Positions 1 to 6,694 of a stretch of DNA of 39,175 nucleotides are shown piece after piece. The position numbers and the translations under genes are program-made. The stretch lies in the NCBI GenBank assembly GCA_002328865.1, contig DCWO01000176.1:90873-130047 (forward strand). Direction: 5' to 3'. Numbering within the stretch: position 1 is the stretch's first letter; each line of letters opens with the position of its first letter. Under the pieces are notes generated by a model. The model was not told where the DNA came from and did no database searches. It saw only the letters and a list, made by a program, of their open reading frames with translations. This stretch comes from Dehalococcoidia bacterium UBA2160. GTDB taxonomy: Bacteria > Chloroflexota > Dehalococcoidia > Lucifugimonadales > UBA1123.

Positions 1-50
1 CGACCCGCTGCTTAGAAGGCAGCTGCTCTATCCATCTGAGCTACAGGGAC
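1..50 (-). tRNA. tRNA-Arg (anticodon TCT), 5' part only
   Basis: On the minus strand the sequence from base 50 down begins GTCCCTG (acceptor strand), then TA, a D-arm GCTC...GAGC, and an anticodon stem GCTGC/GCAGC around the 7-base loop CTTCTAA. The anticodon is TCT (bases 14-16 on the plus strand), which reads AGA arginine codons. The window edge removes the variable loop, T-arm and 3' acceptor strand, so the gene is partial here. Confidence 0.93.
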
Positions 51-219
51 ACGTGCTCAGCCTCTCTTTCATTGTAATGGCGTCTGTTCTGGCCGGTCAA
101 GGCGAGCCAGGTCCACCCAGGCACGAAGGCGCGGCGATCGGCTCTCAGCCATCAGCGCCGAATGACGCCGGCAGACGCCGTCGACCGACCCCGAACGGGC
201 TGACGAGGTTGGCGTTGAG

Positions 220-711
220 TCAGTCGGTGAACCGCACGGGCACCCACACCAGCTTGATCGTCCGACTCAGCAGCTCACGCACCGGCCCGATGCTCATTCC
301 GGTGGGGTCGGTTTTGGTGGTGAATTTGCGCTGGAGGTATTCGCCGAGGGGACGATTGAGCAGCGAAGCAACAACGATCGCGGCCGCGGCGGCCCTCAGA
401 TTCGCCATGAGCCCGCGACCACGGCCTCGGACCACTGAGGCGGCCAATCCGCCAAAGAGGACGCCAACGGCCATGTTGGTGCCGCAATATGGTGAGATCG
501 CCAGGTCATGGTGGCCTGCTTCGAGCATCGCGAGAGCGTCTTCAACCACGGCTGTGATCTCCTCTGCGGATGCCCGACTCCATAGGAAGAACCCGCCCGG
601 AATGGAGTATCCTCCGAGCGGCGGACTGACTCCTCGGTCCAGGAGCAGCGCTACGCTTGCGTGTTCTAAAGCATGACACCTGCGTGTCTTCACGATCTTC
701 GATTCGACCAT
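220..711 (-). CDS. DUF6391 family protein
   Basis: A 163-residue protein starting MVESKIVKTRRCHALEHAS. The HALEHA motif near residue 13, a glycine-rich GGYSIPGGFFLW segment, and DLAISPYCGTNMAVG near residues 69-83 match the DUF6391 family as I know it from cyanobacteria and Chloroflexi (HALEHAT...GF.LYG...CGTN.SVG). Function is unknown. Residues about 82-118 hold glycine/alanine-rich hydrophobic stretches that could be one or two membrane segments, so an inner-membrane location is plausible. The Cys and His residues in the two conserved motifs suggest a metal or redox site, but that is inference. It is a single gene between the tRNA and a 485-base gap, with no operon partner in view. Confidence 0.7.
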   Translation of the reverse strand: MVESKIVKTRRCHALEHASVALLLDRGVSPPLGGYSIPGGFFLWSRASAEEITAVVEDALAMLEAGHHDLAISPYCGTNMAVGVLFGGLAASVVRGRGRGLMANLRAAAAAIVVASLLNRPLGEYLQRKFTTKTDPTGMSIGPVRELLSRTIKLVWVPVRFTD

Positions 712-1108
712 AGATGCTCAGCCTTTTCTTGCAGTTCTTATGCATCTGACCAACAATCCGATCAACATTGTATCGGTCGCTGATGCATCTTCAATTCTAT
801 CCGATGGCCTCATACGCCGCATCGAGAGGGCAGGGGAGTCGCCGATATGCTTGCTTTCCGGCAGTCTATCTATTAACCCAACGCGAATCGGAGGCCGATT
901 TCGTCCAGTTGAATGGCCCGGGGAACATGTGCGCCCCGATGGGGCGCCAGGCACGATCTACACGTTTCATTGCGACATGTTATAAAGTTAAACCCTAAAT
1001 TACCGTGTACGTATTATCTATCGGGTTTGTCCAAACGCCTGACAGAATGCGGCCCAGGGTCGGAAATCGCGTGAATTGGGATTGTCTGGAAGAAGTCTTG
1101 AAAACTTA
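712..1108. other. Intergenic stretch with one GC-rich hairpin
   Basis: About 400 bases between the DUF6391 start and the promoter of the small HTH gene. The only clear structure is a perfect 7-bp hairpin (931-937 with 941-947, GCGCCCC / GGGGCGC, loop GAT). It has no T-run on either side, so it is not a clear terminator. The sequence from 970 to 1020 is AT-richer than its surroundings. The reading frames here overlap on both strands, lack ribosome binding sites and look non-coding. Confidence 0.4.
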
Positions 1109-1137
1109 TTGACACAGGCTAGCGCCGACATTAGCAT
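1109..1137 (+). promoter_or_regulatory. Sigma-70-type promoter of the small HTH gene
   Basis: TTGACA (1109-1114) is followed after exactly 17 bases by TAGCAT (1132-1137). Transcription would start near 1144, about 53 bases upstream of the ATG at 1197. The -35 element is a perfect match and the -10 element matches four of six positions. Confidence 0.6.
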
Positions 1138-1140
1138 TAA

Positions 1141-1174
1141 TTGAAACAACGTTGCGGTATTTGAAACGACGCTG
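1141..1174. repeat. Two 14-bp direct repeats spaced 20 bp, over the transcription start
   Basis: TTGAAACAACGTTG (1141-1154) and TTGAAACGACGCTG (1161-1174) differ at two positions and lie on a 20-base period, about two helical turns. They sit just downstream of the -10 element and upstream of the ribosome binding site. The arrangement fits an operator bound on one DNA face, possibly by the HTH protein encoded immediately downstream (inference). Confidence 0.4.
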
Positions 1175-1196
1175 ACAAATCAGGAGGTTGCCCGAG

Positions 1197-1424
1197 ATGC
1201 CAAATAAGAAGACCAAAAAGATGATGGCTGTCGAAGAAAAGTTCCACCAGTCCTTAGAGAAGATGCTACCAGAGATGGTAACCGAAAACGGCCTGTCGTC
1301 AACCGCCGACGAGCTCGGAGTGAGCAAGGCGACGTTGGGCTACTGGCTGCTGAAGCTCGGGATCACCGTTCGCAGGGTCGCTCTCGCGCCAGGCGAGTCC
1401 TTGGAGGTAAAGCGGGTTCGCTGA
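1197..1424 (+). CDS. Small helix-turn-helix protein
   Basis: A 75-residue basic protein (MPNKKTKKMMAVEEKF...). AGGAGG at 1182-1187 lies nine bases before the ATG at 1197 and decides this start over an upstream in-frame TTG at 1188. Residues about 32-55 (GLSSTADELGVSKATLGYWL) have the pattern of a helix-turn-helix: a short helix, a turn around GVS, then a recognition helix. The N-terminal 20 residues are lysine-rich and the C-terminus is a short basic tail. I do not recognise a named family. It is monocistronic with a good promoter and a repeated element in its leader, which suggests a small autoregulated DNA-binding protein (inference). Confidence 0.65.
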   Translation: MPNKKTKKMMAVEEKFHQSLEKMLPEMVTENGLSSTADELGVSKATLGYWLLKLGITVRRVALAPGESLEVKRVR

Positions 1425-1743
1425 CCTCCGAGAAAACAGCTGAACTCTTGAAGCGGCGTCTGGGTCGAGGTCTGTGGGGCCCACATAGTGCGGCCCCAGG
1501 CGCCAGAGACTCAACAGCATCGCCCACCCCAGGCTCGATTCAACGATCGGGCGCGCCACGGGGTGGGCGATTGCTTTTCCTGGGCGATCTCGTCTCGGCG
1601 CGATGTTTGTGTCGAACGTCGATTGGGAATTCGGTCGGGCGTGGATGCCAACTTCGCGGCGCCGCCGGCACGTATGTAACCTCGAGCTGCGGGAGCGAGA
1701 ATTCTTGCTCGATGCGACACGGTGATTCCCTGTGAGGCCCTGG
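1425..1743. other. Structured non-coding stretch next to smpB
   Basis: About 320 bases without a credible gene. It holds a perfect 11-bp inverted repeat (1520-1530 TCGCCCACCCC with 1560-1570) around a 29-base loop, and a 7-bp inverted repeat (1475-1481 TGGGGCC with 1492-1498) with a 10-base loop. Because it lies beside smpB, I looked for tmRNA ends and a tag reading frame on both strands and did not find them. It could hold an unrecognised small RNA. Confidence 0.35.
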
Positions 1744-1773
1744 ATTCTTCTCCTTCTGCGGAAGGAGAAGAAT
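1744..1773. terminator. Perfect 13-bp hairpin downstream of smpB
   Basis: ATTCTTCTCCTTC (1744-1756), loop TGCG, then GAAGGAGAAGAAT (1761-1773). It starts 43 bases beyond the smpB stop codon, where a minus-strand terminator would be expected. There is no T-run on the minus-strand exit side, so termination or mRNA 3'-end protection is inferred from position and stem length. Confidence 0.5.
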
Positions 1774-1815
1774 GACATCTTGCCGGTCGCCAAAGCAGAG
1801 CCGCGACGGCGTCCG

Positions 1816-2277
1816 CTAGTGCCGCCGCATCGCGTCCCTGGCTTCGCGCTCTCGGTCACGGTCGATGATCGCCCTGCGCTTGTCGTAGCGCTTGCGGCCT
1901 TTGGCCACGGCGAGCTCGACCTTCGCATATCCGCCTTTCAGATACAGTTTCAGCGGAATGAGCGTCATGCCGCGTTCGGAGACCTGCTTGGTCAGATGGG
2001 TGATTTGGTCGCGTCGGAGGAGCAGCTTCCGGGATCGTTTCGGTTCGTGGTTGTCACGGTTGCCGGCAGCGTATTCGGCGATGTGCGCGTTGTGGAGCCA
2101 GAGCTCACCCGTGGCGGGCCGAGCGTACGCGTCGCTCAGGTTGACGCGGTTCGCGCGGATGGACTTGATCTCCGTCCCAGTGAGCACCAAGCCGGCTTCA
2201 AGGGTGTCCGCGATCTCGTAGTCGTACCGCGCTCGGCGATTAACCGTGATCGTGCGGTCGCGGGAGCCTTTGGCCAT
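1816..2277 (-). CDS. smpB: SsrA-binding protein SmpB
   Basis: SmpB binds tmRNA and brings it to stalled ribosomes for trans-translation in the cytoplasm. The 153-residue length is usual. Family signatures are visible: the N-terminal RRARYDYEIADTLEAGLVLTGTEIKSIR segment (about residues 15-42), GELWLHNAHIAEY, the central RKLLLRRDQI, and GLTLIPLKLYLK-like MTLIPLKLYLKGG followed by VAKGRKRYDKR. The C-terminal basic tail (KRRAIIDRDREREARDAMRR) is the part that enters the decoding site. The ATG shares one base with the TGA of the upstream ctpA gene, so the two are translationally coupled. The RNA partner was not found in this window. Confidence 0.97.
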   Translation of the reverse strand: MAKGSRDRTITVNRRARYDYEIADTLEAGLVLTGTEIKSIRANRVNLSDAYARPATGELWLHNAHIAEYAAGNRDNHEPKRSRKLLLRRDQITHLTKQVSERGMTLIPLKLYLKGGYAKVELAVAKGRKRYDKRRAIIDRDREREARDAMRRH

Positions 2278-3653
2278 CAGTTTGTCGCGCTGGAGGCCGT
2301 GCCGTCGACGATCCCGGCCAGCACTTCGACAGCCTTCTCGAGTTGGTCGACATCGGCTTTCTTGGCGTCCCTGGACGTGACTTCGTGATCGGGCTCAACG
2401 CCCTCGCCTTCGATGGGCCTGCCGTTGGGCGAGAACCACCTGGCGAAGGTGAGGTACAAGCCACCCTCGTTTTCCAGCCGACGCAGTATGTTGACGCTGC
2501 CTTTTCCGAATGTGGGGGCCCCGATCACGGGAGCTCGCTCATGGTCTTGCAACGCCCCGGCCAGGATTTCGCTGGCGCTGGCGCTCGACTCGTTGACTAA
2601 CAGCACCATTGGCATATCGGCGAATCTGCCGGCACTCCTGACCTCATGATCGGATCTGCGGCCGCTGCCGTCCACCTCATACAAAACCAATCCCTCTTCC
2701 ACGAACAGACTCACGATGTCAATAACCGAACTCAGCAACCCGCCCGGGTTGTTCCTCACGTCCAGTATCAAACCTTCGAATCCGTCGGACTGAGATTGCC
2801 GAATCGCATCTTCGAGTTGATCAGCCGTGTCGGAGTAGAACGTGCTGAGTCGAATGTGAGCGAACCGATCGTCGGGCTGAGTCCGAACGAGCACGCTCTC
2901 GAGCGGGATCACGTCTCGGGTGATGACGACCTCGATCTCATCGAGCGTACCAAGGTGCACCACCAGCAGTCGAACGTCGGAGCCCCTGGGTCCACGTATC
3001 TTGGAAACAGCCTCGAGCAGCGAAAACCCCACGATGCTTTCTCCGTTGACGGACAAGATCACGTCTCCGGGCTTCAAGCCAGCTTTCTCCGCCGGACTGC
3101 CTTCGATCGGCGCCACGACCAACAACTTGCCGTCAGGACGCATCTGGACGCTCGCGCCGATGCCTTCGAACCGTCCGTAGAGATCGTCGTTTTCGATCCG
3201 GAATACCTCCGGCCTAACGTAGCTGGTGTGCGCGTCGCCGATGGCCTCGATCATGCCTCGGATGGCAGCTTCGTTGAACGCCTCGATGTTGAACGTGGAG
3301 CGGTCAACGTGCTCCCGAGACAGAAGGGCCCAGACTTCCCAAACAGTCTTCAATTCCTCGGGCACCCCTTCCGGCGCTCCCAGAGGTTGTAATAGGGGAG
3401 AGGGAGTAGGGAAGGCCATCGGGTCCTGGCCCCTCGAAGGAGCGGTCGGATTTTCGGCGGCTGCTTGAGCCACCGGCTCGGCGGCGGACGTCGTCTGTGT
3501 CGAAGCCGCCGCGGCTGGCGCCGGCGTCGCGTCTTCCTCGTCCTCTTGGCATGCGACAAGCGCAACCAGGCTAACCGCCACCAGAATCGGCAACCACCAC
3601 ACCCAGCGGGCTTGAGTCAATTTCCGCACGATTGATCTCCCGTCTCTGTCCAT
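2277..3653 (-). CDS. ctpA: C-terminal processing peptidase, S41 family, lipoprotein
   Basis: A periplasmic/extracytoplasmic serine protease that trims proteins from their C-termini. With the start at MDRDGRSIVRKL (3653) it has about 458 residues. A basic N-terminus and hydrophobic stretch end in a lipobox, LVAC, with the Cys at residue 35, so it should be lipid-anchored outside the membrane. A proline/alanine-rich linker follows, then a PDZ domain (GIGASVQM...AEKAGLKPGDVILSVNGESI), then the catalytic domain with the Ser in NESSASASEILAGAL and the Lys in TFGKGSVN. A frame-open extension to 3698 is less likely because it would place 15 extra residues before the signal. There is no clear ribosome binding site at either start. 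Its stop codon overlaps the smpB start by one base. Confidence 0.93.
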   Translation of the reverse strand: MDRDGRSIVRKLTQARWVWWLPILVAVSLVALVACQEDEEDATPAPAAAASTQTTSAAEPVAQAAAENPTAPSRGQDPMAFPTPSPLLQPLGAPEGVPEELKTVWEVWALLSREHVDRSTFNIEAFNEAAIRGMIEAIGDAHTSYVRPEVFRIENDDLYGRFEGIGASVQMRPDGKLLVVAPIEGSPAEKAGLKPGDVILSVNGESIVGFSLLEAVSKIRGPRGSDVRLLVVHLGTLDEIEVVITRDVIPLESVLVRTQPDDRFAHIRLSTFYSDTADQLEDAIRQSQSDGFEGLILDVRNNPGGLLSSVIDIVSLFVEEGLVLYEVDGSGRRSDHEVRSAGRFADMPMVLLVNESSASASEILAGALQDHERAPVIGAPTFGKGSVNILRRLENEGGLYLTFARWFSPNGRPIEGEGVEPDHEVTSRDAKKADVDQLEKAVEVLAGIVDGTASSATN

Positions 3654-3809
3654 AGTTACAACGTATTCTAACAAATCAAATCGCCACAATCGGCGCACGA
3701 TGGTTGGAAGGCAGAGCGGGGATGCCAGAATGCGATGTCAATGTCGAATCAGAGAGGAGATAGTGCAGTGAATTGACGCAGACCGGAACACGACCCCAAC
3801 GAACCGGTA

Positions 3810-3833
3810 TGACAAACCTTAGGTTGTTTGTCA
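3810..3833. promoter_or_regulatory. 24-bp palindrome upstream of ctpA
   Basis: TGACAAAC (3810-3817), an eight-base centre CTTAGGTT, then GTTTGTCA (3826-3833): both arms are perfect. It lies about 160 bases upstream of the ctpA start and about 90 bases upstream of the promoter of the next plus-strand gene. Size and symmetry fit a dimeric repressor site. A plus-strand terminator is unlikely as no gene precedes it on that strand. Confidence 0.35.
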
Positions 3834-3924
3834 CATTTAGTCAGGTTTGCCAATCGCCATTCAATTCAGCGCCTGTCCGGCATTGTTTGAGCCAGGTGTT
3901 CGCTGACAAAGCTTACTAATTGGG

Positions 3925-3953
3925 TTGATTTTCTCTGTGTTTCAGGATAGAAT
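3925..3953 (+). promoter_or_regulatory. Candidate sigma-70 promoter for the TIR-like gene
   Basis: TTGATT (3925-3930), 17 bases, then TAGAAT (3948-3953). A start near 3960 leaves a leader of about 300 bases before the ATG at 4261. The leader has no credible reading frame or recognised riboswitch. The region 3654-4260 as a whole has no gene that I can support. Confidence 0.4.
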
Positions 3954-4260
3954 CAGAGCGAGTTAATCCGCGTTTCAACTCGTCCCAGACAAACAACCCC
4001 CTGTGCATCCCCGAAGGGACGATCCGCAAGGTTTCGGTGGCTGGATGGCAACGGCGTTCGGGGCAAACAAGGGCTGGCTAGGTTGAGGCCGAGATCCAGC
4101 TCGTGCGCATGCGTGCCGGCCAAAGTTCGGCGCAGATCGGCCAATGCTCGGCCGGCGTCATCGAGACCGATTCGGGGCGGGTGAATTCGCAGTACAGTCC
4201 CGAGGGCGCTGGCTAAGCTTGGGCGCCGGACGGCTCTTCGGAACGCCGAGGGAGAGAGCA

Positions 4261-5334
4261 ATGCCACAATCCGCCTCCGAAAAACGACCTCGCAGAAACA
4301 GGCCGTTTCCGACGTTCGGCTTGGAAGACGTGCTCAGGATCGCTCGTACAATTCACGAGATCAATTCCGGGTTGCCGATGGACCGAGAGCTGCTTGCGGA
4401 CGCGATGCGGACCAAGACGACCAGCAGCGGCTTCAGGATGCGACTGAACTCGTCGGGAAAGTACGGCCTCACCGAAGGCGGTTATCGATCCGAGAGCATC
4501 GCGTTGACCGAGCTCGGGCGGACGGCGGTCGCTCCGGCGAGTTCCGACGAACAGCGCTCGGCGTATCGAACCGCGGCAACCAATCCCGAGGTGTTTCGTC
4601 GCTTCTTTTCTATGCTCGGCGGCAAGCCTCTTCCAGAGGACCCTTACGCCAGAAACATCCTGGCGCGAGACATGGGCGTCCACCCGGACCTGACCGGAGA
4701 GTGCCTCGAAATCCTGATCGCGAACGGAAGATTCGTCGATCTCATCCGAGTTGAAGACGGCAAGACGATCATTGTCCCTGGCACACTCGGCGCCGCCACC
4801 AGTGAGAATCGGTCAGAGCCGGTTTCTGAGCGCCCCGGAGAGGCGATAAAAAGCCCTGTGCCACCCTCAACACCGGTCGAGCGATTTCAACCCCGTGTTT
4901 TTGTGGGCGTCGTCGGAGTATCTGACGTTGGCGATGCGCTTAGAGACAGCTTGACCCGATTGGGAGTCGACGTAGAATACTGGGCCGGGCACACGGGCGG
5001 CCCAGCAGGTTTTCTGCCGACAGAAGTGTCCGACGCGATGGAGGATTGTGCCGCCGGCGTCCTGGTCCAAGGCGTCGCTGACGGTGGCGACCCCGGGGCG
5101 ATCAATGCGGCCGCCAAATCAACGTGGCTGCTCGTCGGCGCGGTAATTGCGAAGTACGGTCAGAACGTCATTTTGATCGAGCCCGCGGAGTACGAGTCAG
5201 CGGGACTGCCGGTCAACCGACAAGTGAGTCATGACAGCTCAAAGCCTGAAGCGACGGTGCTGTCGACGATCATGGCGCTCAGCGAGTTGGGTGTGATCCG
5301 AGTTGTGGCCGGGGCAGCTTCGGGCCCGGGGTAG
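4261..5334 (+). CDS. Unrecognised protein: winged-helix-like N-terminus, TIR-like nucleotide-binding C-terminus
   Basis: A 357-residue protein; the ATG at 4261 follows GGGAGAGAG. Residues about 1-20 are basic and disordered. Residues about 20-170 carry alternating helices with SGKYGLTEGGY and SIALTELGRTA segments, resembling a winged helix followed by a second helical repeat. A Pro/Ser-rich linker (about 180-208) leads to a C-terminal alpha/beta domain (about 210-330): PRVFVGVVGVSDVGDALR, then RLGVDVEYW, CAAGVLVQGV, and WLLVGAVIAKYGQNVILI. That order resembles the TIR-like predicted nucleotide-binding domain, in which the last block usually reads ELG.FIGKLG. Here the catalytic Glu position is Leu, so NAD cleavage is doubtful. 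No partner gene adjoins it; it has its own promoter and ends at a hairpin. The domain call is from memory of the fold pattern and is tentative. Confidence 0.55.
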   Translation: MPQSASEKRPRRNRPFPTFGLEDVLRIARTIHEINSGLPMDRELLADAMRTKTTSSGFRMRLNSSGKYGLTEGGYRSESIALTELGRTAVAPASSDEQRSAYRTAATNPEVFRRFFSMLGGKPLPEDPYARNILARDMGVHPDLTGECLEILIANGRFVDLIRVEDGKTIIVPGTLGAATSENRSEPVSERPGEAIKSPVPPSTPVERFQPRVFVGVVGVSDVGDALRDSLTRLGVDVEYWAGHTGGPAGFLPTEVSDAMEDCAAGVLVQGVADGGDPGAINAAAKSTWLLVGAVIAKYGQNVILIEPAEYESAGLPVNRQVSHDSSKPEATVLSTIMALSELGVIRVVAGAASGPG

Positions 5335-5353
5335 CCGTTGTTGCGCGGATAAC

Positions 5354-5396
5354 GTTATGTCAACTAGCGTCAATCCAGTCGCTTACTTGACATAAC
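5354..5396. terminator. Long hairpin between convergent genes
   Basis: GTTATGTCAA (5354-5363) pairs perfectly with TTGACATAAC (5387-5396). The pairing continues inward with one mismatch and one bulge to GCG/CGC around a loop of about 10 bases. It lies 20 bases after the plus-strand stop at 5334 and about 100 bases after the hflX stop, a good place for a bidirectional terminator, though the AT-rich outer stem is also what a protein-bound operator looks like. Confidence 0.5.
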
Positions 5397-5494
5397 ATCT
5401 ATAGTGCGAACCAACGATCATTCGCGTTCTGGGCCGGGATCCGATGCCGGCCCATCGCCTCGTTCCAGCCCCGATGACGAAATCGACCTGGCCC

Positions 5495-6649
5495 CTACCC
5501 CGTCACGGCGGATGCCGCCGGACCGACGGCCAAAGCCTCGTCCAACTCGGTGAGCAACTTCGACGTCCCGAGTCCCGTCATCGCTGAGATGAATGCGCTC
5601 CGATCTCCGGGGCCCAGGTTGAACGGCGCGGCGACCTCCTGCAGGTCGGCGTCTTCGGGCAGAAGATCGACCTTGTTCATCACCAAGATTCGCGGCAGAC
5701 GGTCGACGCGCATGTCTTTGAGAATGCTTTCGACTACCCGAGACTGCTCCACGGCATTAACGTGAGTCGCGTCCAAGACGTGCAAGACGACGGACGATTC
5801 CTCGATCTCCTCCAACGTGGCGCGGAACGCGGCCACCAGTGCCGGCGGCAGCTTGTGTATGAAGCCCACGGTGTCGGTGACTAGAGCCGAGCTGCCCGAC
5901 GGCAGCGTGACTCGGCGCGTGATCGGGTCGAGAGTCGAAAACAGCCGGTTCTCGGCGCGCACGTCCGCTTTGGTCAACGTGTTCAACAGCGTCGACTTGC
6001 CCGCGTTCGTGTAGCCGACGAGCGAAACCACGGGCACCGAGTTCGTGTTCCGGCGAGCTCGGTGAAGCTGGCGATGCCTTCGAACGTCCTGCAGCGAGCG
6101 CTTCAGACGCTGGATGCGATTGCGCACCAGCCTGCGGTCGGTCTCGATCTGAGTCTCACCGGGACCTCGGGTGCCGATTCCGCCGCCGAGACGCTCGAGG
6201 TGAGACCATTGCCCGGCCAACCTCGGCAACAGGTACTCGTGCTGCGCAAGTTCGACCTGAAGACGGCCCTCACGGGTCTGCGCGCGGCTGGCGAAGACAT
6301 CCAGGATCAAAGCGGTCCGATCGAGGACTTTGCGGTCTCCAAGAGCGTTCTCGAGGTTCCGCTGTTGCGTCGGCGTCAACTCGTCGTCGCAGATAACGGT
6401 GTCGGCTTTCATGTCCGCGGCCTGCTGCTTAATATCATCGACTTTGCCCTTGCCTACATATACGTTGGTCGGCTTTTCCAGCCTCTGTATGATCGTGCCG
6501 ACAACCCTGGCGCCCGCGGACCCTGCCAGCTCTCCCAACTCGGCGACCGAGTCCTCGATCCGCCACAGGGCTTTCTTTCGCTTGATCGACACTCCGACCA
6601 GCAGCGCTCTCTCTTTTTGCGGCGCCGTTCTTACGGATTTCCTGGCGAT
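5495..6649 (-). CDS. hflX: GTPase HflX
   Basis: HflX is a ribosome-splitting GTPase of the TRAFAC/Obg-HflX class. The G domain carries G1 GYTNAGKST, switch region LFSTLDP, G3 DTVGF and G4 NKVD; the N-terminal HflX domain carries VYVGKGKVDDIK, DDELTPTQQRNLE and GGIGTRGPGETQIE. The first ATG/GTG/TTG-type start in frame is a GTG at 6592 (365 residues), but it removes the conserved family motif ERALLVGV, which is encoded in frame directly upstream. The only site with a ribosome binding site is an ATC codon at 6647-6649: AGGAGG (6656-6661) lies six bases before it. I therefore place the start there (384 residues) as an inferred non-canonical AUC start; 6592 is the conventional alternative. The gene follows dapL by about 45 bases and is probably in the same operon. 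Confidence 0.9.
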   Translation of the reverse strand: MARKSVRTAPQKERALLVGVSIKRKKALWRIEDSVAELGELAGSAGARVVGTIIQRLEKPTNVYVGKGKVDDIKQQAADMKADTVICDDELTPTQQRNLENALGDRKVLDRTALILDVFASRAQTREGRLQVELAQHEYLLPRLAGQWSHLERLGGGIGTRGPGETQIETDRRLVRNRIQRLKRSLQDVRRHRQLHRARRNTNSVPVVSLVGYTNAGKSTLLNTLTKADVRAENRLFSTLDPITRRVTLPSGSSALVTDTVGFIHKLPPALVAAFRATLEEIEESSVVLHVLDATHVNAVEQSRVVESILKDMRVDRLPRILVMNKVDLLPEDADLQEVAAPFNLGPGDRSAFISAMTGLGTSKLLTELDEALAVGPAASAVTG

Positions 6650-6694
6650 GGCGACCCTCCTAGCTGCTTGGGGATAATCACGCGTTGTGAACTG

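Noticed and set aside
1141..1174. TTGAAAC repeats as a CRISPR remnant
   Set aside because: Only two units on a 20-base period, much too short for repeat plus spacer; they fit an operator over a promoter better.
1425..1743. tmRNA (ssrA) beside smpB
   Set aside because: No 5' GGGG...GGATTCGAC-like end, no matching 3' T-arm/CCA end and no tag frame with a stop were found on either strand.
2646..3392. 248-codon plus-strand frame opposite ctpA
   Set aside because: Antisense shadow of the PDZ and protease domains.
3960..4260. RNase P or SRP RNA in the 300-base leader
   Set aside because: Neither the RNase P GAGGAAAGTC-type core nor the SRP GGAAGGAAGC-type loop is present on either strand.
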